NCBI GenBank assembly: GCA_023441055.1
Contig: JAEZQY010000068.1
Coordinates: 1 to 63,370 of the forward strand
Length of the DNA stretch: 63,370 nucleotides
Direction: 5' to 3'
From: Bacillota bacterium
GTDB taxonomy: Bacteria > Bacillota > Bacilli > Paenibacillales > UBA4045
Below, in pieces: positions 24,961 through 34,560 of the stretch (position 1 is its first letter; every line of letters begins with the position of its first letter). The notes beneath the pieces are model-generated. The model had not been told where the DNA came from, ran no database searches, and saw only the letters and a list, made by a program, of their open reading frames with translations. The translations under genes and the position numbers were made by a program.

Positions 24961-25653
24961 GTGGCGGGCTTGCACAAAATCATGATCGTCGACGATGATC
25001 CCCATATATGCGAGATTGTTCAGGTGTATTGCGAGAGGGAAGGGTTCATATCCTCCTACTGCCACAGCGGGGCAGTAGCCATGAAGCTGCTGGCGTCGTT
25101 CGAGCCGGATTTGATTGTACTGGATGTCATGCTGGCGAATGAAAACGGCATCGATTGGTGCAGGAACGTACGCAGCTACACGAATGCGCCAATCGTGTTT
25201 CTGAGCAGCCGTGAGGAAGACGAGGTGAAAATCAGCGCATTATCCGATGGCGGAGACGATTATGTGACCAAGCCGTTCAGTCCGGGCGTACTTATGGCCA
25301 AGATCAAGGCGCATCTTCGCCGTGTATCGACGGGCAGCAAGGAACAACTGCTGGAGTTACCGGGTTTGACGCTGGATTTCTATGCACAGTCCGTCATCAT
25401 GGAGAGTGAAGCCATCTTCTTATCGAAAAAAGAGTTCGGTCTACTGTCCTATATGGCACAAAACGTCAATCGGGTCGTCAGTGTCGATGCGTTGTTCCAG
25501 CTCATCTGGGGAACGGATAGTCTGGAAGATACGAGAACGGTCGCAGTACACATCAGCAATTTACGCAAAAAAATTGAGGCTGATCCCGCTAATCCAGAGA
25601 GAATTGTTACGATTCGGGGGACAGGATATATGCTGGTTGCCAGAGGTGCGTAG
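24961..25653 (+). CDS. Orphan OmpR/PhoB-family response regulator, paralogue 2
   Basis: 230 residues, GTG start after AGAGAAGG. Receiver with IMIVDDDP, LIVLDVMLANENG (phospho-Asp), FLSS and VTKPFSP; winged helix with VAVHISNLRKKIEADP and IRGTGYMLVARG. It is almost the same protein as 7121-7825. The conserved receiver residues indicate it can be phosphorylated, yet no kinase is adjacent. It is divergent from cheY, and both are driven by the shared promoter type it presumably binds. Confidence 0.93.
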   Translation: MAGLHKIMIVDDDPHICEIVQVYCEREGFISSYCHSGAVAMKLLASFEPDLIVLDVMLANENGIDWCRNVRSYTNAPIVFLSSREEDEVKISALSDGGDDYVTKPFSPGVLMAKIKAHLRRVSTGSKEQLLELPGLTLDFYAQSVIMESEAIFLSKKEFGLLSYMAQNVNRVVSVDALFQLIWGTDSLEDTRTVAVHISNLRKKIEADPANPERIVTIRGTGYMLVARGA

Positions 25654-25741
25654 CAAGCGTTATGAAGTAACTCACAGTGGTAAAAAGATAAAATTGCATA
25701 TATCATAATTGATATGAAGTCGTAGGGAGGGGCATAAATCT

Positions 25742-28492
25742 TTGAGTATGCCAATTTTATCTACTAAACTGTATATCCCGCTGGTGCGTACGAGAGTTGT
25801 CCAAAGGCCGCGGCTGATCGAGCGGTTGAACAAGGGATTGGACCGCAAGCTGACTCTCATCTCTGCTTCCGCCGGCTTTGGCAAGACTACCCTAGTCAGC
25901 GAATGGGTCACCGGTTGCGATCGACCTGTCGCATGGCTGTCACTAGATGAAGGGGATGACAACTTTACACGTTTTCTGACTCATCTTGTAGCTGCTCTTC
26001 AGACGATTGTGGAGAATATTGGAGGAGGCGTGGTTAGTTGGCTCAAATCCCCACAGCCTGCACCGACTGAAACGATTCTAACGATCCTGCTCAATGAAAT
26101 CTCAGCCCTCCCGTATAGATTTGTCCTCGTCCTTGACGACTACCATGTTATTAATGCCAAAGAGATCGATGATGCGCTCAGCTTTCTCCTGGAGCATCTC
26201 CCGCCGCAAGTGCACTTAGTCATCGCCACACGTGAAAATCCGCAGTTTCCCTTGGGCCGATTACGTGCTCGCGGCCTCTTAACCGAGCTGCGTGCCACCG
26301 ACCTTCGCTTTACTCCCGAAGAAGCGGCGATGTTCTTCAATCAAGTGATGGGCCTCCGTCTTACGGCTGAACATATAACTTTGCTGGAAGCCCGTACCGA
26401 AGGCTGGATTGCAGGACTTCAACTGGCTGCGCTCTCTATGCAGGGGCGTGAGGACATTCAGACGTATGTTCAGGCGTTCGCTGGAGACAATCGATACATA
26501 GTGGATTATCTGGTCGAAGAGGTCCTGCAGCGTCAGCCCGATCATGTTCGGAGCTTCTTACTTCAGACTTCTATTCTCGATCGGTTGCATGGTTCTCTGT
26601 GCGATGCAGTCACCGGTCAGCAGGATGGAAACGCGCGGCTTCAGTCCTTGGAGCGAGGCAATTTCTTTGTCGTTCCACTGGATGACAAGCGCCAATGGTA
26701 TCGCTATCATCACCTCTTTGCTGAGGTTCTCTCTGTTCATTTGAGAGAGGATCAGCCCGATCAGGTAGCTAGGCTGCACCGTCGTGCGAGCATATGGTAC
26801 GAGCAATATGGATCAATGGCCGATGCGATCTGCCATGCACTGGCCGCTAAGGATTACGCGCGAGCGGCAGATTTGGTCGAGCTGGCATGGTTCCCCATGA
26901 GCAGAAGTAGACAAGAGGCAGCGGTACTGGGCTGGCTCAAGGCGATCCCCGACGAAATTATCCGCTACCGGCCTGTACTTTGTGTTGAATATGCCTGGGC
27001 TTCACTTGCTTGCAACGAGTTAGATGCGGCTATAGACCGACTGCTAGACGCCGAACGGTGGCTTGAGATGATGGCACATAAGCATGACCTGCCGGAAGAT
27101 GCATTGGATATGATGATCGTCGTAGACGATATGGCATTCCGCCGTCTTCCGGGATTGATCGCCGTGTACCGATCTGGGCATGCCCAGGTGCAGGGTGATG
27201 TGCCGACTGCTATGAAATACGCCCAGCAGGTACTTGACTTAGTACCAGAGGATGACCATCTCCCGCGCGGAGCGGCAACTGCGCTGCTGGGACTCGCATC
27301 TTGGACGAGCGGGGATCTTGATACAGCGCACCGGATGTTTAGCATTGGTCTGGCAAGTGTGCAGCAGTCCGGCAACATCACGGATACAATCGGAGGCGCA
27401 GTCGCACTAGCTACTATAAGGATTGCGCAAGGTCGACTTCGTCAGGCGATGCATACCTATGAGCAAGGATTGAAGCTTGCGACGGAGCATGGTGAACCTG
27501 AACTGCGAGGAACGGCAGATATGTATGTAGGAATGAGTGAGCTCTGTCGCGAGCATAACGATTTGCATTTAGCTGCTCAGCACTTACTCAGAAGCAAGGA
27601 AATGGGAGAGCACACCCAGTTACCGCAAAACCCCTCTCGCTGGCACGTTACAATGGCTAGGATACTGGAGGCCCAAGGTGACCTAGAGGGTGCGCTCGAC
27701 CTTCTCTACGAGGCAGAGCGCCTGTATGTGAGTGACTTTTTCCCCAATGTTCGACCTGTAGCGGCTTTGATAACGCGAGTATGGGTGGCACGGGGCAGGT
27801 TGATTGAAGCCCTTGACTGGGTAAGGGAAAAAGGGTTGTCCGCCCAGGACGACCTGAGCTACTTGCGAGAATTTGAGCACATTACCTTAGCTAGGGTGTT
27901 GATAGCCCAATATAAGAGTGACCGCGCGGAAAGTGCAATACTTGAAGCAATGGAGCTTCTAGAGCGACTACTTCATTCGGCAGAAGAAGGCAAGAGGACA
28001 GGAAGCATGATCGAAATCTTGATCGTTCAAGCACTTGCTCACCATTTGAAGGGAAACATCCCTGCTGCGCTGGTGCCGCTGGAACGCGCGTTAACTCTGG
28101 CTGAGCCGGAGGGCTACGTCCGTATCTTCGTCGATGAAGGCAAATCCATGATGATTCTGCTGGAAGCGGCCTTGAAACAGGGTATTGCCACGAATTATGT
28201 CCATTACCTCTTGACTGCTTTTGGCAAGGCAGAGGACATAAAGCCAGCCAAAGAGGTTGTGAACGATCCTCTGAATAAAGCTCAGAGTGAAACACAGATT
28301 GAACCTCTGAGCGAACGCGAACGTGACGTGCTTCGCTTGCTCAGGACGGAATTGAGCGGACCGGATATTGCCCGCGAGCTCATGGTTTCTCTTAACACAC
28401 TGCGAACCCATACCAAGAATATCTATGACAAGCTTAGAGTAAATAACCGTCGTGCAGCGGTCCGCCGCTCTGAGGAACTCGAAATGTTCTAA
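25742..28492 (+). CDS. MalT-like (LAL) LuxR-family transcriptional activator
   Basis: 916 residues. TTG 25742 with GGGAGGGG upstream; ATG 25748 is an alternative. The N-terminal STAND NTPase has a P-loop ASAGFGKTTLVSEW (about 39-50) and Walker B FVLVLDDYHVI (about 125). A long superhelical TPR-like middle is expected to sense a ligand. The C-terminal LuxR helix-turn-helix is LSERERDVLRLL, then IARELMVSLNTLRTHTKNIYDKL (about 855-910). ATP plus an inducer would drive oligomerisation and activation, probably of the following operon. A terminator follows, so the target genes are a separate transcript. Confidence 0.95.
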   Translation: MSMPILSTKLYIPLVRTRVVQRPRLIERLNKGLDRKLTLISASAGFGKTTLVSEWVTGCDRPVAWLSLDEGDDNFTRFLTHLVAALQTIVENIGGGVVSWLKSPQPAPTETILTILLNEISALPYRFVLVLDDYHVINAKEIDDALSFLLEHLPPQVHLVIATRENPQFPLGRLRARGLLTELRATDLRFTPEEAAMFFNQVMGLRLTAEHITLLEARTEGWIAGLQLAALSMQGREDIQTYVQAFAGDNRYIVDYLVEEVLQRQPDHVRSFLLQTSILDRLHGSLCDAVTGQQDGNARLQSLERGNFFVVPLDDKRQWYRYHHLFAEVLSVHLREDQPDQVARLHRRASIWYEQYGSMADAICHALAAKDYARAADLVELAWFPMSRSRQEAAVLGWLKAIPDEIIRYRPVLCVEYAWASLACNELDAAIDRLLDAERWLEMMAHKHDLPEDALDMMIVVDDMAFRRLPGLIAVYRSGHAQVQGDVPTAMKYAQQVLDLVPEDDHLPRGAATALLGLASWTSGDLDTAHRMFSIGLASVQQSGNITDTIGGAVALATIRIAQGRLRQAMHTYEQGLKLATEHGEPELRGTADMYVGMSELCREHNDLHLAAQHLLRSKEMGEHTQLPQNPSRWHVTMARILEAQGDLEGALDLLYEAERLYVSDFFPNVRPVAALITRVWVARGRLIEALDWVREKGLSAQDDLSYLREFEHITLARVLIAQYKSDRAESAILEAMELLERLLHSAEEGKRTGSMIEILIVQALAHHLKGNIPAALVPLERALTLAEPEGYVRIFVDEGKSMMILLEAALKQGIATNYVHYLLTAFGKAEDIKPAKEVVNDPLNKAQSETQIEPLSERERDVLRLLRTELSGPDIARELMVSLNTLRTHTKNIYDKLRVNNRRAAVRRSEELEMF

Positions 28493-28510
28493 CTAACCTC
28501 CCATAATATC

Positions 28511-28539
28511 AGCCTTGGCACATGTGCCAAGGCTTTTTT
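28511..28539 (+). terminator. Terminator of LuxR-type regulator
   Basis: AGCCTTGGCAC/GTGCCAAGGCT form a perfect stem followed by six T. Confidence 0.92.
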
Positions 28540-28568
28540 GTCGCTCCCGCACACTCATTCAATAGAAA

Positions 28569-28598
28569 ATCACCACATGAATCACCACATGTGGTGAT
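28569..28598. promoter_or_regulatory. Palindrome with extra half-site
   Basis: ATCACCACATGTGGTGAT (28581-28598) is a perfect 18-bp palindrome. A further half-site ATCACCACAT lies 12 bp upstream (28569-28578) in the same orientation. It lies between the LuxR regulator's terminator and the next operon, so it is a candidate operator for that operon. Confidence 0.5.
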
Positions 28599-28665
28599 GC
28601 CATCTCACCACAGGAGCATGTATCTTCGTTATAGAAGCCACAGGATGAACATGAAGGAGGCACAA

Positions 28666-28944
28666 ATGATGAGTGAAACATACGGATCACCAGATGACGA
28701 TAACGAGTATTGCCGATACGAAATTCGCATTAATGGACACCTCGATGCCCGGTGGGCAGACCGATTTGAGGGCATGAGCTTCAACCACGAGTGCGACGGA
28801 ACAACTATCCTCTGTGGCCCAGTGGTCGATCAGGCCGAATTACATGGCTTACTCAGGAAGGTGCGGGATCTCGGCCTGCCGTTGATCTCGGTCATACAGG
28901 CTGCTCCTAGACAAATCGCACTCAAAGAGGAGAGAAACAAATGA
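28666..28944 (+). CDS. Small acidic protein associated with LAL regulators
   Basis: 92 residues from ATG 28666 (or 28669), with AAGGAGG just upstream; the frame opens earlier inside the terminator but that start is not credible. YEIRINGHLDARWADRFEGMSF, then DGTTILCGPVVDQAELHGLLRKVRDLGLPLISV is a compact alpha/beta protein commonly found next to MalT-like regulators. Function unknown. Confidence 0.75.
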   Translation: MMSETYGSPDDDNEYCRYEIRINGHLDARWADRFEGMSFNHECDGTTILCGPVVDQAELHGLLRKVRDLGLPLISVIQAAPRQIALKEERNK

Positions 28945-28994
28945 ATGTTAATCGTAGGGGAACCATGTTGGCCCCCATAGCTGCGAACTGAAAT

Positions 28995-29633
28995 ATGAGA
29001 ACGAAAACAAAAAAAGGTTCGGCAAGGTGGCTCATTGCCGGACTGCTCTTTCTGAGCGTCCTTCCAGTAGTCTTTGGCACCTTCCGTATCACTGAGTGGG
29101 CAGGCGGAGCAGAAATTCTGCCGACAGATGCTCGGTTCTCTGCGTCTCCACTGCCGGTCGTGCTGCATATCGTGAGCGCCAGCATGTATACCCTCTTGGG
29201 TGCGTTTCAGTTCGCACCTGGTTTCCGGAGGCGCTGGCCAGGCTGGCACCGCGCGGCAGGCCGGCTCCTCATTATATGCGGCCTGCTAGTGGGGCTTTCA
29301 GCGCTGTGGTTGACCCTGTTCTATCCCCTCAAGGCTGGAACCGGTGAGCTGCTTTATGCATTTCGACTCCTGTTTGGATCAGCCATGGTTTTATCCATGG
29401 TCCGAGGTTTTACCACTATCCGGAGAGGTGACGTGATCCGACACCGCGCATGGATGACTCGCGGCTATGCGATCGGACTTGGCGCGGGTACGCAAATGCT
29501 GATCCTGATGGTATGGGAAATGATCATCGGCCAGCCGAGTGAACTCAGCCATGATCTACTTATGGGTGCGGCCTGGGTGATCAATCTTGCAGTGGCAGAA
29601 TGGGCTGTCCGCAGAGCTACACATCATGTTTAG
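28995..29633 (+). CDS. DUF2306 family membrane protein
   Basis: 212 residues with about six hydrophobic segments: WLIAGLLFLSVLPVVFG, VVLHIVSASMYTLLGAFQF, AGRLLIICGLLVGLSALWLT, LFGSAMVLSM, LGAGTQMLILMVWEM and LLMGAAWVINLAVAEW. Conserved His in LHIVSA, GWHRAAGR and RHRAWMTRGYA suggest haem or metal ligation, as proposed for this cytochrome b561-like family. The start codon has a weak ribosome-binding site. It lies in an operon between the small protein and the oxidoreductase. Confidence 0.85.
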   Translation: MRTKTKKGSARWLIAGLLFLSVLPVVFGTFRITEWAGGAEILPTDARFSASPLPVVLHIVSASMYTLLGAFQFAPGFRRRWPGWHRAAGRLLIICGLLVGLSALWLTLFYPLKAGTGELLYAFRLLFGSAMVLSMVRGFTTIRRGDVIRHRAWMTRGYAIGLGAGTQMLILMVWEMIIGQPSELSHDLLMGAAWVINLAVAEWAVRRATHHV

Positions 29634-29644
29634 GAGGAATAGGT

Positions 29645-30622
29645 ATGAAAGCAATTGTAGCAACTAAATTCGGTTCGCCGGAGGTTCTTAAGTTCGTTGA
29701 GTTCGAAAAACCAACGCCTAAAGACAATGAAATCTTGGTCAAAGTGCGTGCTACTCCAGTTAATGTCGGTGACAGTAGAATGAGAAGTCTTGACGTTCCT
29801 GCTATAGCTTGGCTCCCTGCCCGAATGGCTATAGGGTTCAGTAAACCGAAAAATCCGATATACGGAATGGAGCTAGCAGGTGAAGTTGAAGCCGTCGGGA
29901 AAGCTGTTAAACGGTTTAAGGTTGGTGATCAGGTTCTTGCATCTACAATGAAGGAGAAATTTGGTGCCCATGCCGAGTATAAATGCTTGCCCGAAGATGG
30001 AGTGGTAGTGACAAAATCGATAAATATGAGCTATGAAGAAGCCGCCACTCTTTCTATTGGTGCGAGCACCGCTTTGTATTTTCTCAGAAAAGCTAATATC
30101 CAGCCCGGGCAAAAGATTCTGATCATTGGTGCGTCAGGCAGTATAGGTACTTTTGCTGTTCAGCTTGCCAAGTACTTTGGAGCAGAGGTAACCGGGGTAT
30201 GCAGTACTGTGAATATAGATTTGGTCAAATCGCTCGGAGCAGATAAGGTCATTGACTACACGCAAAAGGATTTTACAAGTAATGGCGAGACGTACGATGT
30301 TATCTTTGACACGGTATACAAGACTACTTTCTCGCGTTGCAAAAGCCTGCTTGTGAACGGAGGATATTACCTTACGGTGGGTCCAGTGGTTTTGGGACCA
30401 ATCCATTTGATGACTACAGGAAAAAAAGTCATTGGTGGGAATGCAGCCCAAAGCGCAGAACAACTGGATTTTCTCAAAAAGCTTTATGAGATGGATCGGC
30501 TGAAACCGGTCATCGATCGTTGTTATCCTTTGGAGCAAGCCGCCGAGGCGCATCGGTATGTCGATCAGGGCCACAAAAAAGGAAATGTAGTCTTAACATT
30601 GAAACCAAATGGTTTAACATAG
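29645..30622 (+). CDS. NAD(P)-dependent quinone oxidoreductase / zinc-less alcohol dehydrogenase (MDR family)
   Basis: 325 residues, RBS TAGGAGGAA. GroES-like N-terminal domain (MKAIVATKFGSPEVLKF, GMELAGEVEAVGKAVKRFKVGD). The Rossmann fold has an IIGASGSIGTFAVQLAKYFGAEVTGV cofactor motif at about 155-180. It lacks the structural-zinc cysteines, like quinone oxidoreductase and NADPH-dependent enone reductases. It starts 11 bp after the DUF2306 gene, suggesting a redox or detoxification operon controlled by the LuxR-type regulator. Confidence 0.9.
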   Translation: MKAIVATKFGSPEVLKFVEFEKPTPKDNEILVKVRATPVNVGDSRMRSLDVPAIAWLPARMAIGFSKPKNPIYGMELAGEVEAVGKAVKRFKVGDQVLASTMKEKFGAHAEYKCLPEDGVVVTKSINMSYEEAATLSIGASTALYFLRKANIQPGQKILIIGASGSIGTFAVQLAKYFGAEVTGVCSTVNIDLVKSLGADKVIDYTQKDFTSNGETYDVIFDTVYKTTFSRCKSLLVNGGYYLTVGPVVLGPIHLMTTGKKVIGGNAAQSAEQLDFLKKLYEMDRLKPVIDRCYPLEQAAEAHRYVDQGHKKGNVVLTLKPNGLT

Positions 30623-30715
30623 CAAACCATGTGTTCAGGAGAATGAGCGGGTTATTGTGGAAATAATAATGAAGGGGGATTACCTAGGCGGAAAAGAGGA
30701 ACAACAGGCAAAGGT

Positions 30716-30859
30716 ATGGCGTTTGGATTGGCAATAGGAGTCGCATTAGGAACGACTTTTGGTTTCATGTTTGATAACTATGCTCTCGGTGTGGCAATCG
30801 GTATTGCACTTGGAGCAGGAATCGGTGCATCCGTACAATCGAAGAAGAAATATAACTAA
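30716..30859 (+). CDS. Glycine-zipper small membrane protein
   Basis: 47 residues from ATG 30716: GMAFGLAIGVALGTTFGF, then LGVAIGIALGAGIGASVQS, two GxxxG-rich membrane segments ending with KKKYN. The reading frame stays open upstream as PRRKRGTTGKG, preceded by AAGGGGG, but the codon in start position there is TTA. Either the short ATG start is used or the original start was mutated. Confidence 0.6.
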   Translation: MAFGLAIGVALGTTFGFMFDNYALGVAIGIALGAGIGASVQSKKKYN

Positions 30860-30935
30860 TGTACGATAGCTACCAATCCAAGATGGAACTTAGTACTGAC
30901 AGTTTTATCACAGTCCTACAGCGGGTAGCGCCTAA

Positions 30936-31862
30936 TTAAGCGCGCAGTCTCATCGCTTGGAAGGCATGGCTCGATACACACTGCTGCAGCCATGACGCAT
31001 CCACGCCATCGGCAGCGGCAGCCGGAAGAAAGTCGGTGAATAGATGATGATAAGGGTTGATCGTACCGCCACCGGGCTGCCCAACGTTATACCATCCTGT
31101 ATCTTGTGACAACAGGACCTGTTTGCAGATACCGAGGCGATGTAGCTGATTCAGCAGGTCCACTTGCTCTCGATAGTGCTTCATGCTGATGGAATCGACC
31201 GAAATCCATCCGCCTTCATCCGCAAGCCTGCGATAGACATCGTCGTCTTGAAATGTCTGTGCGTGCACCCAAATAAACCTCTCTTGGTCGAACACTTCTT
31301 GCTTCATTACATCGTATGCATGCATCGCAACGTCGGAGCCTATCGTATGACATTGTATCGGCAGACCGGTGTCGAGCGACGCACGCATGGCAGCGCGGAG
31401 TATTTTCAGCTGGATCTCATCGATGGCGGAGCCGTCATTAAGCGCGATCTTGATGAATCCGGGATAAACGCCGCTCTCTCCGATCCCTTGCTCGGCTTCC
31501 CGCTTCCATAGATCGGCCAGGTCCCGTTCCGGTATATCGTATACAAATGTGGGTAGGAATGGCTCCTTATAGTAGCCGGTGTTCGTGAGGAGATATATCC
31601 CTGTCTGCTCCGACAATTGCCGAAGGATATAGGGGTCTCGACCCAGACAATCGGGAGCGCAGTCGACCATGGTGCTGCATCCTGCCTCCTTCAATTGCAG
31701 TAGTAGCGGTGCAATGGCTGCGACCACTTCTGCCTGGTCATACTGGTCAGGTGTCAGTCTGCCATCCTCTACGAATCCCACCAGAACATGTTCATGCACC
31801 AGCATGCTTCCCGCCTGTTTGGCGTCAATCGATCCTGTAACCGTTTGCAACAAAGTGTACAC
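30936..31862 (-). CDS. Phosphotriesterase-family metal hydrolase
   Basis: 308 residues, GTG start. Amidohydrolase TIM barrel with all the metal ligands of the family: HxH in MLVHEHVLVG, the carboxylated Lys in GFIKIALN, His in IQCHTIG, His in WVHAQT and Asp in LSQDTGW. Such enzymes hydrolyse phosphotriesters, lactones or sugar-phosphate lactones; the substrate is not evident. It is divergent from the AraC-type regulator at 32113 and close to two metallophosphoesterase genes, pointing to phosphate-ester substrates. Confidence 0.88.
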   Translation of the reverse strand: MYTLLQTVTGSIDAKQAGSMLVHEHVLVGFVEDGRLTPDQYDQAEVVAAIAPLLLQLKEAGCSTMVDCAPDCLGRDPYILRQLSEQTGIYLLTNTGYYKEPFLPTFVYDIPERDLADLWKREAEQGIGESGVYPGFIKIALNDGSAIDEIQLKILRAAMRASLDTGLPIQCHTIGSDVAMHAYDVMKQEVFDQERFIWVHAQTFQDDDVYRRLADEGGWISVDSISMKHYREQVDLLNQLHRLGICKQVLLSQDTGWYNVGQPGGGTINPYHHLFTDFLPAAAADGVDASWLQQCVSSHAFQAMRLRA

Positions 31863-32112
31863 CTCGTTTCACTTTTTTATATAAGAACGGAATTTGCTCG
31901 TTCTCGTGTTGAAGTATAACATAGCGCATACCGGACAGCAATGTACGATGGAGGCGAGCTGCGTCCAGGGATGTGGCAGCTGTCTGTATTTTTAGGATGT
32001 TTTCATTTTGGTCAATGGCCATTTTAATATTGTGAGAATAATCATGTGATATACATTAAGTATGATTGTATCTACATTAGACAATGGTTAACACCGGAAG
32101 GAGGGGTTCTGC

Positions 32113-34344
32113 TTGAAAAAGCGATGGTTTAATAGAATGTTGTTTTCCTACGCTAAAGTATTATATGCGACGATAGCCATCATTCTGACCTTATCCTTCC
32201 TTGTGATTAGCGAGGTTTCTTACCAAGGAGGCAAGAAGGCGAATAGCGTCGCAACAACCCTTGTCTCCGATTCTATAGAGCGATCTCTCAGGGAAGCAGA
32301 GCGAGTTGTGCTGGTGCAGCTTGAAGGCAACCAGGCCTTTCAAGATTTCTTCGAGCCGCCCTCTTCCTCTGATCCTCGGTTGATCAGCTATGAGGCATCC
32401 AGCGAAATCCGGAAAATCATGAAAGACATTCCGATCATTTATTCCATCGTCTTCTACAGGGCAAGCGACAATTCCGTCCTTACGCAGGATCAGTATGAAG
32501 AGCTGCCGTTTTTCTCCGACCATGCATTCATGTCGCAAGCGATTCAATCGGCATCGGAGGGCCATTGGCTCGAAGCGAGAGAGTATCCGGAGTACCTGGG
32601 GAATAACAAGAACGTGATTTCCATGGTGAAGCGGGCACCGATTCCGCTTGGCAGCCTAGGCGTTGTCGTCATCAACGTTTCGCTTGATTCGCTTCTATCC
32701 CTCACGAACGCCATGATTAACCCGGAGATCATGTTTATGTCGATATACAGCGGCGATCAGACGCTGATGCATTCATCCGGCAGGAACTTGACTGGCCGAC
32801 AAGACATTTTAACCCATATCGATCTGCCCTATGCCAGTATGCAATTCGAGAGCGGGATCGTCGGCGGCTTGTTCTTCGAGTGGATGCGTGTCATTTCCCG
32901 GGGCTGGATAGCCCTTGGCATGATCACGATTGTATCTAGCCTCCTCTATCTCGTCTATATCACAAGGAAAAACTATCGTCCCATCGAGCGAATCCTGGGG
33001 CAGATGCAGTCTTGGGTTGGCAAGTATGAGTCGAAAGAAAACGAACAAGACGAATTCACGTATATCGGTTCCGTGCTTGAAAATGTCGTCGACCAGAATG
33101 TCTCCTATGAGCAACAAATTTCTAAAGATTACCTCGTACGCCGCAAACAGTTTTTCATGGAACTCATAGCAGGCAATGAATCCCTTGACATATCGGAGTG
33201 GCGGGCCAATCTATCGAAGCTCAATATAAACTTGCCGCTGCAAGATACCGAGACCTTGCCTGCGCGCTCCGCGATTGTTGAAATTGACGAGTACCGGGAT
33301 TTCCAGGCCAAATATACGACCCAGGACCAAAATTTGATGCGATTTGCACTGACGAACATCTTACAGGAGCTATTCGATCACCAGCATTACGCGATTTGGC
33401 TGGAGTGGATCGAAGTTAATCGCCTTTCGGTGCTGCTCATCGGAGAATCTCCCCATCAGGGGGATCAGGAGGTATGGGAGAAGTTCCGCACCTGGGTCGC
33501 CGTTTACTTAAAGTTCTCCGTTACGATTGGAATTGGAAGCGAAGTGGATTCGTGGCGGGATATTCCCGCCACCTACGCGCATGCGGCTCATGCGCTCACC
33601 TACAAATGCTCGCTAGGCATGAATCGGTTGATTCAGCATGACGAGCTGAGTGAGCAGCCCAGTGGCGATTTATCCAAATATTACGCCAAAGTCAGCTCCA
33701 TCGTCGACGAGTTCCGCATGTTGAAGACGGATTGGGAAGAGCGGCTTGACGACTTGTTCCGCCAATTGGAAGTCGACTTGCTCCCGGAAGAGGAAATCCG
33801 CCATGTATTTGTCTTCCTGCATCGCTCATTGCAACGTATGATAGACACCATGCCCGATGAGATTAGGGAGTATTGGCAGTCAGCGCAAGTGGGGTTATCT
33901 GAGATTATGGAGCTAGAGACGCTTGAGGCCATGCTGCCGCCCCTATCGGCCAAGTTGAAACGTCTGCTCGCGTTCTGTATCGATAATCGACAGACGAAAG
34001 CTAGTCGCCAGCTGCTTCCTAATATCCGAGCATACATCGAAGAGAATTATAGCTCTCCGGAATTGTCTCTGGATCACATTGGCGATAAATTTCAGATCAA
34101 TGGGAAGTATTCAAGCCAACTCTTCAAGCAGCAATTCGGCATGACATTTGTTGAATTTCTCATTAATCTTCGGATGGAGCACGCCAAACGGATGCTGCTT
34201 GATACCGAGGAATCGATCAACGATATTGCGTTTAAAGTCGGTTATCTTCACCCAATTTCATTCGGCCGCGCCTTCAAGCGGGCGACTGGCGTTACCCCAA
34301 GCGATTATCGTAAATATATGGGCAATACAGCTACAAACAACTGA
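32113..34344 (+). CDS. AraC-family regulator with membrane sensor domain
   Basis: 743 residues, TTG start with GGAAGGAGG. TM1 at about 14-34 (VLYATIAIILTLSFLVI), an extracytoplasmic sensor of about 220 residues, TM2 at about 265-285 (GWIALGMITIVSSLLYLVYI), a cytoplasmic middle, and a C-terminal double helix-turn-helix AraC domain from about 640 (LDHIGDKFQINGKYSSQLFKQ; INDIAFKVGYLHPISFGRAFKRATGVTPSDYR). This is the Paenibacillus/Bacillus layout that senses a carbohydrate or its binding protein and activates the adjoining ABC operon (34561 onward). Confidence 0.93.
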   Translation: MKKRWFNRMLFSYAKVLYATIAIILTLSFLVISEVSYQGGKKANSVATTLVSDSIERSLREAERVVLVQLEGNQAFQDFFEPPSSSDPRLISYEASSEIRKIMKDIPIIYSIVFYRASDNSVLTQDQYEELPFFSDHAFMSQAIQSASEGHWLEAREYPEYLGNNKNVISMVKRAPIPLGSLGVVVINVSLDSLLSLTNAMINPEIMFMSIYSGDQTLMHSSGRNLTGRQDILTHIDLPYASMQFESGIVGGLFFEWMRVISRGWIALGMITIVSSLLYLVYITRKNYRPIERILGQMQSWVGKYESKENEQDEFTYIGSVLENVVDQNVSYEQQISKDYLVRRKQFFMELIAGNESLDISEWRANLSKLNINLPLQDTETLPARSAIVEIDEYRDFQAKYTTQDQNLMRFALTNILQELFDHQHYAIWLEWIEVNRLSVLLIGESPHQGDQEVWEKFRTWVAVYLKFSVTIGIGSEVDSWRDIPATYAHAAHALTYKCSLGMNRLIQHDELSEQPSGDLSKYYAKVSSIVDEFRMLKTDWEERLDDLFRQLEVDLLPEEEIRHVFVFLHRSLQRMIDTMPDEIREYWQSAQVGLSEIMELETLEAMLPPLSAKLKRLLAFCIDNRQTKASRQLLPNIRAYIEENYSSPELSLDHIGDKFQINGKYSSQLFKQQFGMTFVEFLINLRMEHAKRMLLDTEESINDIAFKVGYLHPISFGRAFKRATGVTPSDYRKYMGNTATNN

Positions 34345-34560
34345 GTTTCCTGCCTGCGCAAGCAGAAATCTGATAAAAAGTTTGGTCGCTGAATTCGGTT
34401 GCATGCATGCTGACCTCCTATTCTGAAGTATGGTTGGGTAGCTGAATCTTGTAGATTGCCGGCATGCTTCCGCCCAGGTTATAACTAGTCTTAGTCGCGA
34501 GCTTACAGCTGTGCACATGCAGCTGCTCGGACAATACTTAGTCAGAAGGAGTAGATCAGA
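34345..34560 (+). other. Leader of the ABC operon
   Basis: A 216-bp gap; no gene and no confident promoter seen. AGAAGGAG at 34545-34552 is the ribosome-binding site for the TTG start at 34561. Confidence 0.4.

Noticed and set aside
31825..32022. 65-codon minus-strand frame overlapping the phosphotriesterase start
   Set aside because: No ribosome-binding site, overlaps the start of a clear gene and shows no family features.
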